A stretch of DNA of 64,000 nt from Dallia pectoralis (GCA_029465975.1 CM055739.1:11086513-11150512), one strand, 5' to 3'. Numbered from the stretch's first letter, positions 1-13,739 are shown. Numbers and translations: made by a program. Notes: generated by a model not told the origin, from the letters alone.

Positions 1-757
1 CCCAGCATGCACGGCTGCTTGGATGTATTTATACCTCATGACTCTTGCCAGGGGATTTTGGATCATTCTGGAGCGAGCACACAAAACCAAAGCCCTGGAA
101 ATGCCCCAGAATGTTCTAGTCACCCCAATTACAAATCTCCACGCCATCGTGGTCATCAAAGCACTAAGATGTTGATGCATTTGGTTTTTAAATTGGAAAG
201 AGATGATCTCCCTAGAAATAATGATATGTCACAAACGCATGCATTAGGAAATACATGCAACGTACATGTGTATTCGCGTTTTGCTATCCTGGCAGGGGAT
301 AAAAAGGCTCCTAAAAGAATGTCAAATGCACCATGTAGGATTTTATTTCCAGACCCTAGAAAGAACAACGCTGTTTCCAACTTCCAGTTAGTGTTAGGTC
401 TAAGGTAAAAGTTGAGATGAGGTTAGGTTTAGGCTTAAGGTTAAGTTTTTGGGTCCTTGTAACAGGATTCATCGGACAAAGCATCCTGCTTTCACCCCTC
501 CATGGTCCAATACTGACGCTCGCCGGCTCATTGTAGGTGCATTTCACCCATCACAGCCGGAAGAGGACTGGCCGCCCCCCAGAGTCTGGTTCCTCTCCCT
601 AAATTCCACCCAACAGGAAGTGTTTCCTAGCCGCTATGAACTTGTTAATGCATGCTCTGTCGCGTTCAGGCTGTGTGTTTGTAAAAGCTCTTTCTGACAA
701 CTTTGTTGTACAAAGGTCTTTAAAAAAATGTTGATCGATTTATTGCTTTCGACAGTG
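1..757. other. Unique non-coding DNA
   Basis: No recognisable gene or element. The short open frames lack any family signature. Around 389-448 there is a run of TTAGG-like and TTAAGG-like words that is too irregular to call telomeric repeat. Confidence 0.6.
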
Positions 758-940
758 TACAGGGGTCATCATGGGGTCATCATTGGGTCATCATGGGGTC
801 ATCATGGGGTCATCATGGGCTCTCTGACCGGTCTGCATCTTCCCAGCCCAATACGTAGCATGGTGAGATGCATTGTGTGTTGTGACACATAACTGACTGT
901 TCGCCATAAGTGGCCATAATGTTTTGGCTCATCAGTGTAC
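758..940 (-). mobile_element. Tc1-like transposon fragment (family A)
   Basis: The stretch 820-880 matches the part of a common fish Tc1 element that lies antisense to the transposase, between its N-terminal and catalytic regions. It is followed at about 908-939 by the terminal inverted repeat (ggctcatcagtgtac). The transposase start region between them has been deleted. Other copies of this family lie at 30.3 kb, 48.3 kb and 52.7 kb. The left part carries a small tandem expansion. The assignment rests on recalled family sequence, not on an alignment. Confidence 0.7.
762..819. repeat. 11-12-bp tandem repeat born inside a Tc1 relic
   Basis: About five copies of a ggggtcatcat-type unit. Non-expanded copies of this transposon family have the equivalent motif only once. 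The sequence leaving the last repeat continues straight into normal transposon sequence, so the expansion arose within the element. Confidence 0.8.
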
Positions 941-3757
941 ACATCTCCATCTCCATCCAGTCACGTGTGTGTCTGTTTACATTTTGTTTTATTAGCAACT
1001 ATTAACGAACTGAATGCAAATGAACAAACATCCTTTTCGGTCCAAAACTTTTTTCTGAGAGACTGACAGAAGTGTCATTTTAGCCGAAGCGTACCCTTTA
1101 GGGGTTTAACTCGGGGGTTGTGCATAACGTCTTTGGTCCTGAGGACTCCGAAACTTTTAGTTAAAACTTTGTTTGCCCCTTATCATGGCACCTCTGTATG
1201 CTGGAGCCCTGTAACTGCGTCAAGCTGCCATATGATCTGTATTCAAGGTGGGGTCATTGGAAAGCACTTACCTGTAGTGATCGGGAAAAACCTCACACCC
1301 ACGTCTCAGTGCTATTGTAAGATACCGCCGGATGAGTAGCTAAGTAGCTTCCTACAATGTCACTTCTTCTCCGGCCTGCGACATTAGAGCCAGGACATCC
1401 GCTGGTATGTCAGGGTCAATGTGAAAGTTTACCATAATCCCTTAAAAACACGGCATAAATAAATGTCTTCATTGAGCTGTCAGCTTTGACTGCTCCAGGA
1501 ATGACCCCGACCCCACCCGATTTCATTCTCCGGGCTGGTTCGTCTCTCCGCCCCCGCCTGAACCACCCGGCAAACTGTTCTTTAATCGACTGCCGTCCGT
1601 GTGAACCGATGGGGTGGGGTTCGTGTGAGCTTGAAAGAAAGAGAGGTGGGGTAGTGGGGGGCCAGACACGGGTCCCAGAGGGGGTCCCCGTGAAGCTAAC
1701 TCCGGCGGCCATTATGGTGGCCCGGGGGGGGAGGGGGGGGGATTTGGAATCCAGGGAATCCCCCTTAGATGGACGGGTCCGTGAATACAGGAGCTGATAC
1801 ATTGTTGCGTCCTGCATTGACACAGTGAGAGACTGACATTTCCCTTTTGAGAGTGCACCTCATTGTCCTCAGGCGGTATCAGCTACCGGCCCCTTAAATA
1901 TTCCCCTCTGTATCATCTGGCAACGGAGAGGTAGATCGCCGCAAACACAAGCATGAATTACACCCGCGTGAGCTTTTGCGGAGCCGCGAGGAACGGAGTG
2001 AGCGTGGAACCGCGGGGCCGGTGAATGGGAGCGTATGATAGAGGCGTTTGGGGAAAATTACCCATCAGGCAACGGGGTATGAGCTCAACAATTCCACGGG
2101 GTCCGGGTGGCCCGGGTTTGGAGGGTTGACACCGCGTGGCGGCGGCGGCGTCTCACCGAGGCCCGAGTCGGCACCTCTCACACGCAGACGCCAGGCAGCT
2201 TGGGAAAATGAAGACGTTCATTAAAACAGGAGGGATTAGTCCTGGCTTAAATCATTATTATGGTAATATCCCAGCTGAGAGGACTCTGATAAATGGAGAC
2301 TCACCTTATCAAAACAAACAGCTTTAAGTGACGTCCTTCTGCCGAGAGGACAGAATCTCAAGGCCGACGCTTTTTCTTCTGCTCTCCGCGACTACTTGGC
2401 CTCGAAGGACAGGAAGTCCAATTTTATGTTTTTGCGCGAAAAATTCCATCCTCACTTTTTTCTTCTCTGCGAGTTTTGAAGCCTGGAATGAAGACCAACA
2501 CAAGGGAAGACCCCCTCTATATCTCATAAGGATTATTTGTTAATGCCTCAGAAAATGGTTATTTAGGATCTACATTTTGGTTTGTTTGGGTTAATAATAA
2601 TATTGTATCAGGGCATCTCTGATCGTTGTGATATTCTTTGCAATACGGAGAGGAAAGTAACACTTATCATCCAAATCCACCCGTTCAACTCCAAATGAGT
2701 CTCATCCGACGCGTCTTCAGAGATAAGATGCGTTGAATCTCGACACCATTATTAATCACTATAAACCCGTGCAGGAACGGTCACTCAATGAAACTGTGGG
2801 TCTGATTCGGTCGAGAGTGATTAACACTGGAGGCGACTGGAGGTACACGCGGCAGCTGAACATGTAGCGTGGGGCCCCGCGGGTTTGAGGACTGTGTGGG
2901 TGTCGTAACCACCCAAGGCCCCTGGCAGAGTGACACACCCACTCTCACTCCAGTGTCCATACAGCCGGCTTTTAGCGAAGGAGCTAGCTCCGGGCTATTG
3001 TGTTTCTTGTTGTTTTCTGCACCCCCAAACATCCCCATCCCCCTGCTCCCGCCCCCATGGGCCAGATTGACGGACGGACTGCTAGTCTGCTGTGTTGTTT
3101 TTTAGACCTTGTTCCAACGGTACGGTTGACTTTTAAGACCATTTGGGAGTCGGTCACGTCTGCTCATTTGCACACACACACGCGCGCACGTGTAGATACA
3201 CACCCAGTGTACCCGGGGAGATAACTTCCAACTTTGTTTTGACACTTTTGATTAAGCGGCGGAGATGGAACACCTGTACGGCACCGGGAACAATATCTCA
3301 GGCCCTTAGAGAGATTGATTTTCTACATTAAAAAGGGCCCTTTGTCTAAATCCTAGGGCCGTTTTTTGTTATGCTAAAGAGAGATGGAAGATTTCCAATT
3401 CAATTTCACCTGAGCGCTGGTCAGCTATACGCTCCTCTTTTGTCCTGTCCCCCGGGCCCCGGTTCCTGTCTTTTAAACCGCAATTTAGCCGCGGCGGACG
3501 GAGCAGAAATTGACAGGCAGGAGAAAGGGTACTCTTTTTCTCTCTCTCTCTCTTTCGTGATGATATTGGAAACTGAGCAGAGAGATAGACCCACACCCAT
3601 CCCATCACAGTCAGATTACAAAACTAATAACATTTGAAACTAATTCGGTTTTAACTCCATGATGACTGTGCCCGGTTTTAGGTGTGACAGTGTCAGCCAG
3701 ATATTGTATTGATTCTGTACAGTCCTGATGGTCCTGGTAGCTTCAGCTGGATATCAA
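941..3757. other. Unique non-coding DNA with a GC-rich patch
   Basis: No gene recognised. About 1490-2170 is GC-rich with many CpG, including a homopolymeric G run near 1722-1740 and a cgg cluster at 2138-2150. It could be a CpG island or an old promoter, but I see no first exon. A CT tract lies at 3538-3553 and a short CA/CG stretch at 3173-3190. Confidence 0.5.
2190..2345. other. Candidate conserved non-coding element
   Basis: Complex, non-repetitive, AT-balanced sequence with several homeodomain-like and GATA-like words (ggattag, taaatcattatta, ctgataa, cttatca) next to a CpG-rich patch. This texture is typical of vertebrate developmental enhancers. Conservation itself cannot be seen from one sequence. 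Confidence 0.25.
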
Positions 3758-5421
3758 TAGGCCTTTTCACACTGAATTGTTTTTTAGCCCTGGGCTACGT
3801 TAGCCTCGAGCTAAGACTGGTCTTGCCTGTGTTTACACAAGAGTTTGTTAACTCTGTGCTAACGTGTAACCCTGGGCTAAGGTTTCACATGTGTATTCTT
3901 AAGCCCTGGGCTTACGGACTGTCACGAGTGGTGAATTAGGTCACAAGTGGTGAACGCTAGGTTTCCACTATGGGTATTTAATGGGGTGCACTTCCTCTTT
4001 TCCTAATGTGCACAGTTGGGCATAGTTAGCCCTTAGCAGATATATTTAAATCACTGGGGAATGTTGCTATGGGCTTCTCATTATTTAAAGTCACGTGTCA
4101 TTATATGTGAGTGTTTTATTGGTACTAGTTTACTGTCTTAACGTTTGTTAGCCAGTCGTTTGTATTCGCATCTTTATAGTATCTTCAGTGTCTAGTTTTG
4201 TCCCGTTCCTTATTGTGGTGTTTATATTTATATGTTAAATAAATACCACCGGTAAACCGACACGAACAAATAAAAAAGATTATTTAACACTCTATGTGAA
4301 TAATGTTACAGCACATCACTGGGGATTAATGTTACTCACTCAAGTTTCAATTAACAACATCGGTTTATCTGGATGTCCACTCCTTTGGCATTTGATTTGA
4401 CAACTTCGTTAAAAAGTACGCAAAGAAAGAGAAAAACATGTGAATGTGAAGACCAGGTCGAATAAAGGTAACTAATCAACATTCATTTATTTTACTTCAA
4501 GCCGTGGTAACGACTTAGCCAAAAAGTAGCTGGTATACTTATACAACAAACGTTTGTGGAGCGAAGGGATCGAAATACGTGTGCGTCTAGAATTTATGCA
4601 AATTTAGTGAAAGGGGAGCTTTTGTGATTGGACGATGAACATCATTTGATTTTGTTCTTGTCGCTGTTTCAGTTTGTGCTAACTAGGGCAGGCCCCAGAG
4701 CAGGGCCAGCTAGCACCAAGCTAAATGTGGTGCTAACTAGGCTCCAGAGCAGGGCCAGCTAGCACCAAGCTAAATGTGATGCTAACTAGGCTCCAGAGAA
4801 GGGCCAGCTAGCACAAAGCTAAATGTGGTGCTAACTAGGCTCCAGAGCAGGGCCAGCTAGCACCAAGCTAAATGTTATGCTAACTAGGCTCAAGAGCAGG
4901 GCCAGCTAGCACCAGGTTAAATGTGGTGCTAACTAGGCCCCAGAGCAGGGCCAGCTAGCACCAGGTTAAATGTGGTGCTAACTAGGCCCCAGAGCAGGGC
5001 CAGCTAGCACCAGGTTAAATGTGGTGCTAACTAGGCCCCAGAGCAGGGCCAGCTAGCACCAGGTTAAATGTGGTGCTAACTAGGCTCAAGAGCAGGGACA
5101 GTTAGCACCAAGTTAAATGTGATGCTAACTAGGCTCAAGAGCAGGGCCAGCTAGCACCAGGTTAAATGTGGTGCTAACTAGGCCCCAGAGCAGGGCCAGT
5201 TAGCACCAGGTTAAATGTGGTGCTAACTAGGCCCCAGAGCAGGGCCAGCTAGCACCAGGTTAAATGTGGTGCTAACTAGGCTCAAGAGCAGGGACAGTTA
5301 GCACCAGGCTAGATGTGGTGCTAACCGAATTAAAAATATGCAAGTGAACACTTGTTTAGCCTCGGACTTGGTAGGCTCTAAGCCCTAGGCCAAGGTGCAG
5401 CATGAACACGTCTAATGTGAC
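3758..5421. mobile_element. Putative non-autonomous DNA transposon (MITE-like) carrying a minisatellite
   Basis: The left end (from about 3758: aggccttttcacactg) and the reverse complement of the right end (agacgtgttcatgctg, about 5402-5421 on the other strand) form an imperfect inverted repeat of about 40 bp. Both continue into agccctgggct-type words. Similar 'cctgggcta' motifs recur subterminally at 3789, 3870 and 3905. No transposase frame is present. The interior carries the 49-bp tandem array. The superfamily is not certain (hAT-like by texture), and I could not identify a clean target-site duplication. Confidence 0.45.
4676..5327. repeat. 49-bp minisatellite, about 13 copies, hairpin in each unit
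   Basis: The unit begins tgctaactaggc; starts at 4731, 4780 and so on to 5319 are exactly 49 bp apart on average. Within each unit ggtgctaactaggcc and gggccagctagcacc are near-perfect inverted repeats around a loop of about 8 nt. Variants include caccaag/caccagg and ctccagag/ccccagag/ctcaagag, and neighbouring units often share them. Confidence 0.92.
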
Positions 5422-6553
5422 AGGGTTTTCTTATCAAAAAGACCATACTCTTCCTACAGTTCGAGCGTGATGTTTTTTTCATTTCGTTGTATTAACTTTT
5501 TCAAGGTGCTCTATTCTGATTGCCTACTTGGTTATGTGGTGTTTTGTCTATGTTTTGTCTGTTTGGTGTTTGGTTCCAGATGATTTTAGTAGCCGAGACA
5601 TGAATAGTCTACAAAACACCCTTGTACACATGCACAAACACACACACACACAAATACACACACACCCCTCATACACAATTTATGACTCAGAGAGATCTAC
5701 TTGTGCATAATTACATCTCATTTTTATGGAATCTGCCCCTGTTCCATACAGACTTGGCCTTCTATATATCTATATACTAAGCACAGGGAGATAGGGCAGT
5801 CTTCAGCACCTGCTCCACTCTTCTTAGCTATCACTTCAAAACAGGACCTTGCAGTTGTAATACACTTTGTTTTTACTCATCATTTCACTGTTTCTGTCTC
5901 CATCTCTCATCTTGCTCTCTACGTCTGCCAAGTATTAGTATTCTGCTTGTCTCTGAGCCCAGAGAGAATTACGGAACGGCAAGGGGAGAATTTGAACTGC
6001 TTCCATGAAGTCTTCAAACTCACTGGGAATTTAGGAGAGGGAAAAACAGAGATGGAATTAAAAGGAGGGAGGTGCAGGATGAAATGGAAATTGTCATATC
6101 ATCAGAAATGTTGACAAAAGTGTCGGATGAGCGTATTTCTGTGATTCTGAGGGGTAGGGGATTTAGTTGTCCTAATCGTTGCCTGGGGTGACAGTGCTGT
6201 TGGATTCACACTGAATGAAGACTGGGAACTGGACCAAGGAAAACCTGCTTCCTAGCAGAGTAGAGCAAACTGCCAGACCGACTGACAAACAGGGGATCGA
6301 AGTCAAGTCAGAAAATAAACATTCACTCCGTTTCCAGGGATTCATCTGGGAGCGGAGCAGTCTAGAGGAGAGGGAAAATGAAAAAAGAAGAAGATGCAGA
6401 GATACAGTGGAAGAGGAGAACGGGAGGAGCAGCAATGAGGAGAGGAGGAGAGGGAAGAGAAAATGCCCGATTGTAATCCTTATAGGCAAAGCACAATAAC
6501 GTCACACAGAACATGATTATGAGGGCAACCCTAAGAGTGATTCTGGAATGCTG
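5422..6553. other. Unique non-coding DNA
   Basis: No gene recognised. Contains a (CA)n-like stretch at 5637-5666 and a purine-rich run at about 6350-6460. The open frames across it are short and unrelated to anything I know. Confidence 0.55.
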
Positions 6554-6999
6554 ACTGGTGGCAGTCCAGAGGGAGGGCTGAGCAGAACTATTCTATTAAA
6601 ACCATGGTGGCAGTCCAGAAGGAGGGCTGAGCAGAACTATTCTATTAAAACCATGGTGGCAGTCCAGAGGGAGGGCTGAGCAGAACTATTCTATTCAAAC
6701 AATGGTGGCAGTCCAGGGAGGGCTGAGCAGAAGTATTCTATTGAAACCATGGTGGAAGTCCAGAGGGAGGGCTGAGCAGAACTATTCTATTGAAACCATG
6801 GAGGCAGACCAGAAGGAGGGCTGAGCAGAACTATTCTATTGAAACCATGGTGGCAGACCAGAAGGAGGGCTGAGCAGAACTATTCTATTGAAACCATAGT
6901 GGCAGTCCAGAGGGCTGAGCAGAACTATTCTATTCAAACCATGGTGGCAGTCCAGAGGGCTGAGCAGAACTATTCTATTCAAACCATGGTGGCAGTCCA

Positions 7000-9900
7000 G
7001 AAGGAGGGCTGAGCAGAACTATTCTATTAAAACCATGGTGGCAGTCCAGAAGGAGGGCTGAGCAGAACTATTCTATTCAAACCATGGTGACAGTCCAGAA
7101 GGAGGGCTGAGCAGAACTATTCTATTAAAACCATGGTGGCAGTCCAGAAGGAGGGCTGAGCAGAACTATTCTATTGAAACCATGGTGGCAGTCCAGAGGG
7201 AGGGCTGAGCAGAACTATTCTATTGAAACCATGGTGGCAGACCAGAAGGAGGGCTGAGCAGAACTATTCTATTCAAACCATGGTGGCAGTCCAGAGGGAG
7301 GGCTGAGCAGAACTATTCTATTCAAACCATGGTGACAGTCCAGAAGAAGGGCTGAGCAAAACTATTCTATTCAAACCATGGTGGCAGTCCAGAAGGAGGG
7401 CTGAGCAGAACTATTCTATTCAAACCATGATGGCAGTCCAGAGGGAGGGCTAAGCAGAACTATTCTATTGAAACCATGGTGGCAGTCCAGAAGGAGGGCT
7501 GAGCAGAACTATTCTATTGAAACCATGGTGGCAGTCCAGAGGGCTGAGCAGAACTATTCTATTGAAACCATGGTGGCAGTCCAGAGGGAGGGCTGAGCAG
7601 AACTATTCTATTCAAACCATGGTGGCAGTCCAGAGGGAGGGCTGAGCAGAACTATTCTATTGAAACCATGGTGGCAGTTTAGAGGGAGGGCTGAGCAGAA
7701 CTATTCTATTGAAACCATGGTGGCAGTCCAGAGGGCTGAGCAGAACTATTCTATTGAAACCATGGTGGCAGTCCAGAAGTAGGGCTGAGCAGAACTATTC
7801 TATTGAAACCATGGTGGCAGTCCAGAGGGCTGAGCAGAACTGTTCTATTCAAACCATGGTGGCAGTCCAGAAGGAGGGCTGAGCAGAACTATTCTATTCA
7901 AACCATGGTGGCAGGCCAGAAGGAGGGCTGAGCAGAACTATTCTATTCAAACCATGGTGGCAGTCCAGAGGGAGGGCTGAGCAGAACTATTCTATTCAAA
8001 CCATGGTGGCAGTCCAGAGGAGGGCTGAGCAGAACTATTCTATTAAAACCATGGTGACAGTCCAGAAGGAGGGCTGAGCAGAAGTATTCTATTGAAACCA
8101 TGGTGGAAGTCCAGAGGGAGGGCTGAGCAGAACTATTTTATTCAAACCATGGTGGCAGTCCAGAGGGAGGGCTGAGCAGAACTATTCTATTCAAACCATG
8201 GTGGCAGTCCACAAGGAGGGCTGAGCAGAACTATTCTATTCAAACCATGGTGGCAGTCCAGAAGAAGGGCTGAGCAGAACTATTCTATTCAAACCATGGT
8301 GGCAGTCCAGAAGGAGGGCTGAGCAGAACTATTCTATTCAAACCATGGTGGCAGTCCAGAAGGAGGGCTGAGCAGAACTATTCTATTCAAACCATGCTGG
8401 CAGTCCAGAGGGAGGGCTGAGCAGAACTATTCTATTAAAACCATGGTGGCAGTCCAGAAGGAGGGCTGAGCAGAACTTTTCTATTGAAACCATGGTGGCA
8501 GTCCAGAGGGAGGGCTGAGCAGAACTATTCTATTCAAACCATGGTGGCAGTCCAGAAGGAGGGCTGAGCAGAACTATTCTATTCAATCCATGGTGACAGT
8601 CCAGAAGGAGGGCTGAGCAGAACTATTCTATTCAAACCATGGTGGCAGTCCAGAGGTAGGGCTGAGCAGAACTATTCTATTCAAACCATGGTGGCAGTCC
8701 AGAGAGCTGAGCAGAACTGTTCTATTCAAACCATGGTGGCAGTCCAGAAGGAGGGCTGAGCAGAACTATTCTATTCAATCCATGGTGACAGTCCAGAAGG
8801 AGGGCTGAGCAGAACTATTCTTTTAAAACCATGGTGGCAGTCCAGAAGGAGGGCTGAGCAGAACTATTCTATTGAAACCATGGAGGCAGTCCAGAAGGTG
8901 GCCTGGCAGAACTATTCTATTGAAACCATGGTGGCAGTCCAGAGGTAGGGCTGAGCAGAACTATTCTTTTGAAACCATGGTGGCAGTCCAGAGGGCTGAG
9001 CAGAACTATTCTATTCAAACCATGGTGGCAGTCCAGAAGAAGGGCTGAGCAGAACTATTCTAATCAAACTATGGTGGCAGTCCAGAAGGAGGGCTTAGCA
9101 GAACTATTCTATTCAAACCATGGTGGCAGTCCAGAAGGAGGGCTGAGCAGAACTATTCTATTCAAACCATGGTGGCAGTCCAGAGGGAGGGCTGAGCAGA
9201 ACTATTCTATTAAAACCATGGTGGCAGTCCAGAAGGAGGGCTGAGCAGAACTATTCTATTGAAACCATGGTGGCAGTCCAGAGGGAGGGCTGAGCAGAAC
9301 TATTCTATTGAAACCATGGTGGCAGACCAGAAGGAGGGCTGAGCAGAACGATTCTATTCGAACCATGGTGGCAGTCCAGAGGGAGGGCTGAGCAGAACTA
9401 TTCTATTCAAACCATGGTGGCAGTCCAGAGGGAGGGCTGAGCAGAACTATTTTATTCAAACCATGGTGGCAGTCCAGAGGGAGGGCTGAGCAGAACTATT
9501 CTATTCAAACCATGGTGACAGTCCAGAAGAAGGGCTGAGCAAAACTATTCTATTCAAACCATGGTGGCAGTCCAGAAGGAGGGCTGAGCAGAACTATTCT
9601 ATTCAAACCATGATGGCAGTCCAGAAGGAGGGCTGAGCAGAACTATTCTATTAAAACCATGGTGGCAGTCCAGAAGGAGGGCTGAGCAGAACTATTCTAT
9701 TCAAACCATGGTGACAGTCCAGAAGGAGGGCTGAGCAGAACTATTCTATTCAAACCATGGTGACAGTCCAGAAGGAGGGCTGAGCAGAACTATTCTATTG
9801 AAACCATGGTGGCAGTCCAGAGGGAGGGCTGAGCAGAACTATTCTATTGAAACCATGGTGGCAGGCCAGAAGGAGGGCTGAGCAGAACTATTCTATTCAA

Positions 9901-12135
9901 ACCATGGTGGCAGTCCAGAGGAGGGCTGAGCAGAACTATTCTATTCAAACCATGGTGACAGTCCAGAAGAAGGGCTGAGCAAAACTATTCTATTCAAACC
10001 ATGGTGGCAGTCCAGAAGGAGGGCTGAGCAGAACTATTCTATTCAAACCATGATGGCAGTCCAGAGGGAGGGCTAAGCAGAACTATTCTATTGAAACCAT
10101 GGTGGCAGTCCAGAGGGAGGGCTGAGCAGAACTATTCTATTGAAACCATGGTGGCAGTCCAGAGGGCTGAGCAGAACTATTCTATTGAAACCATGGTGGC
10201 AGTCCAGAGGGAGGGCTGAGCAGAACTATTCTATTCAAACCATGGTGGCAGTCCAGAGGGAGGGCTGAGCAGAACTATTCTATTGAAACCATGGTGGCAG
10301 TTTAGAGGGAGGGCTGAGCAGAACTATTCTATTGAAACCATGGTGGCAGTCCAGAGGGCTGAGCAGAACTATTCTATTGAAACCATGGTGGCAGTCCAGA
10401 AGTAGGGCTGAGCAGAACTATTCTATTGAAACCATGGTGGCAGTCCAGAGGGCTGAGCAGAACTGTTCTATTCAAACCATGGTGGCAGTCCAGAAGGAGG
10501 GCTGAGCAGAACTATTCTATTCAAACCATGGTGGCAGGCCAGAAGGAGGGCTGAGCAGAACTATTCTATTCAAACCATGGTGGCAGTCCAGAGGGAGGGC
10601 TGAGCAGAACTATTCTATTCAAACCATGGTGGCAGTCCAGAGGGAGGGCTGAGCAGAACTATTCTATTAAAACCATGGTGACAGTCCAGAAGGAGGGCTG
10701 AGCAGAAGTATTCTATTGAAACCATGGTGGAAGTCCAGAGGGAGGGCTGAGCAGAACTATTTTATTCAAACCATGGTGGCAGTCCAGAGGGAGGGCTGAG
10801 CAGAACTATTCTATTCAAACCATGGTGGCAGTCCACAAGGAGGGCTGAGCAGAACTATTCTATTCAAACCATGGTGGCAGTCCAGAAGAAGGGCTGAGCA
10901 GAACTATTCTATTCAAACCATGGTGGCAGTCCAGAAGGAGGGCTGAGCAGAACTATTCTATTCAAACCATGGTGGCAGTCCAGAAGGAGGGCTGAGCAGA
11001 ACTATTCTATTCAAACCATGCTGGCAGTCCAGAGGAGGGCTGAGCAGAACTATTCTATTAAAACCATGGTGGCAGTCCAGAAGGAGGGCTGAGCAGAACT
11101 TTTCTATTGAAACCATGGTGGCAGTCCAGAGGAGGGCTGAGCAGAACTATTCTATTCAAACCATGGTGGCAGTCCAGAAGGAGGGCTGAGCAGAACTATT
11201 CTATTCAATCCATGGTGACAGTCCAGAAGGAGGGCTGAGCAGAACTATTCTATTCAAACCATGGTGGCAGTCCAGAGGTAGGGCTGAGCAGAACTATTCT
11301 ATTGAAACCATGGTGGCAGTCCAGAGAGCTGAGCAGAACTGTTCTATTCAAACCATGGTGGCAGTCCAGAAGGAGGGCTGAGCAGAACTATTCTATTCAA
11401 TCCATGGTGACAGTCCAGAAGGAGGGCTGAGCAGAACTATTCTTTTAAAACCATGGTGGCAGTCCAGAAGGAGGGCTGAGCAGAACTATTCTATTGAAAC
11501 CATGGAGGCAGTCCAGAAGGTGGCCTGGCAGAACTATTCTATTGAAACCATGGTGGCAGTCCAGAGGTAGGGCTGAGCAGAACTATTCTTTTGAAACCAT
11601 GGTGGCAGTCCAGAGGGCTGAGCAGAACTATTCTATTCAAACCATGGTGGCAGTCCAGAAGAAGGGCTGAGCAGAACTATTCTAATCAAACTATGGTGGC
11701 AGTCCAGAAGGAGGGCTTAGCAGAACTATTCTATTCAAACCATGGTGGCAGTCCAGAAGGAGGGCTGAGCAGAACTATTCTATTCAAACCATGGTGGCAG
11801 TCCAGAGGGAGGGCTGAGCAGAACTATTCTATTAAAACCATGGTGGCAGTCCAGAAGGAGGGCTGAGCAGAACTATTCTATTGAAACCATGGTGGCAGTC
11901 CAGAGGGAGGGCTGAGCAGAACTATTCTATTGAAACCATGGTGGCAGACCAGAAGGAGGGCTGAGCAGAACGATTCTATTCGAACCATTGTGGCAGTCCA
12001 GAGGGAGGGCTGAGCAGAACTATTCTATTCAAACCATGGTGGCAGTCCAGAGGGAGGGCTGAGCAGAACTATTTTATTCAAACCATGGTGGCAGTCCAGA
12101 GGGAGGGCTGAGCAGAACTATTCTATTCAAACCAT
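7000..12135. repeat. Higher-order duplication, period 2,622 bp, inside the giant array
   Basis: Rare unit variants recur in the same order 2,622-2,623 bp apart: tttagag at 7678 and 10301, taatcaaact at 9061 and 11683, cgattctattcg at 9349 and 11971. Similarity runs from about 7000-9511 to 9622-12135, so a block of about 53 units was duplicated in tandem. The copies differ by a few substitutions and one-base length changes in the G run. Confidence 0.9.
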
Positions 12136-13739
12136 GGTGGCAGTCCACAAGGAGGGCTGAGCAGAACTATTCTATTCAAACCTTGGTGGCAGTCCAGAAG
12201 AAGGGCTGAGCAGAACTATTCTATTCAAACCATGGTGGCAGTCCAGAGGGAGGGCTGAGCAGAACTATTCTATTCAAACCATGGTGGCAGTCCAGAAGGA
12301 GGGCTGAGCAGAACTATTCTATTCAAACCATGGTGGCAGTCCAGAAGGAGGGCTGAGCAGAACTATTCTATTAAAACCATGGTGGCAGTCCAGAAGGAGG
12401 GCTGAGCAGAACTATTCTATTGAAACCATGGTGGCAGTCCAGAGGGAGGGCTGAGCAGAACTATTCTATTCAAACAATGGTGGCAGTCCAGGGAGGGCTG
12501 AGCAGAAGTATTCTATTGAAACCATGGTGGAAGTCCAGAGGGAGGGCTGAGCAGAACTATTCTATTGAAACCATGGTGGCAGACCAGAAGGAGGGCTGAG
12601 CAGAACTATTCTATTGAAACCATAGTGGCAGTCCAGAGGGCTGAGCAGAACTATTCTATTAAAACCATGGTGGCAGTCCAGAAGGAGGGCTGAGCAGAAC
12701 TATTCTATTCAAACCATGGTGGCAGTCCAGAGGGAGGGCTGAGCAGAACTATTCTATTGAAACCATGGTGGCAGACCAGAAGGAGGGCTGAGCAGAACTA
12801 TTCTATTCAAACCATGGTGGCAGTCCAGAGGGAGGGTTGAGCAGAACTATTCTATTCAAACCATGGTGGCAGTCCAGAGGGAGGGCTGAGCAGAACAATT
12901 CTATTGAAACCATGGTGGCAGTCCAGAAGGAGGGCTGAGCAGAACTATTCTATTGAAACCATGGTGGCAGTCCAGAAGGAGGGCTGAGCAGAACTATTCT
13001 ATTCAATCCATGGTGACAGTCCAGAAGGAGGGCTGAGCAGAACTATTCTTTTAAAACCATGGTGGCAGTCCAGAAGCAGGGCTGAGCAGAACTATTCTAT
13101 TGAAACCATGGTGGCAGTCCAGAGGGAGGGCTGAGCAGAACTATTCTATTGAAACCATGGTGGCAGTCCAGAAGGTGGGCTGAGCAGAACTATTCTATTG
13201 AAACCATGGTGGCAGTCCAGAGGTAGGGCTGAGCAGAACTATTCTATTGAAACCATGGTGGCAGTCCAGAGGGAGGGCTGAGCAGAACTATTCTATTGAA
13301 ACCATGGTGGCAGACCAGAAGGAGGGCTGAGCAGAACTATTCTATTCAAACCATGGTGGCAGTCCAGAGGGAGGGCTGAGCAGAACTATTCTATTCAAAC
13401 CATGGTGGCAGTCCAGAGGGAGGGCTGAGCAGAACTATTCTATTAAAACCATGGTGACAGTCCAGAAGGAGGGCTGAGCAGAAGTATTCTATTGAAACCA
13501 TGGTGGAAGTCCAGAGGGAGGGCTGAGCAGAACTATTTTATTCAAACCATGGTGGCAGTCCAGAGGGAGGGCTGAGCAGAACTATTCTATTAAAACCATG
13601 GTGGCAGTCCAGAAGGTGGGCTGAGCAGAACTATTCTATTGAAACCATGGTGGCAGTCCAGAGGTAGGGCTGAGCAGAACTATTCTTTTGAAACCATGGT
13701 GGCAGTCCAGAGGGCTGAGCAGAACTATTCTATTCAAAC

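Noticed and set aside
389..448. Interstitial telomeric repeat
   Set aside because: Only loosely TTAGG-like, with no TTAGGG tandem run.
8969..11866. Two identical 91-residue frames 2,622 bp apart as a duplicated gene
   Set aside because: Both lie wholly inside the giant minisatellite and merely report its higher-order duplication.
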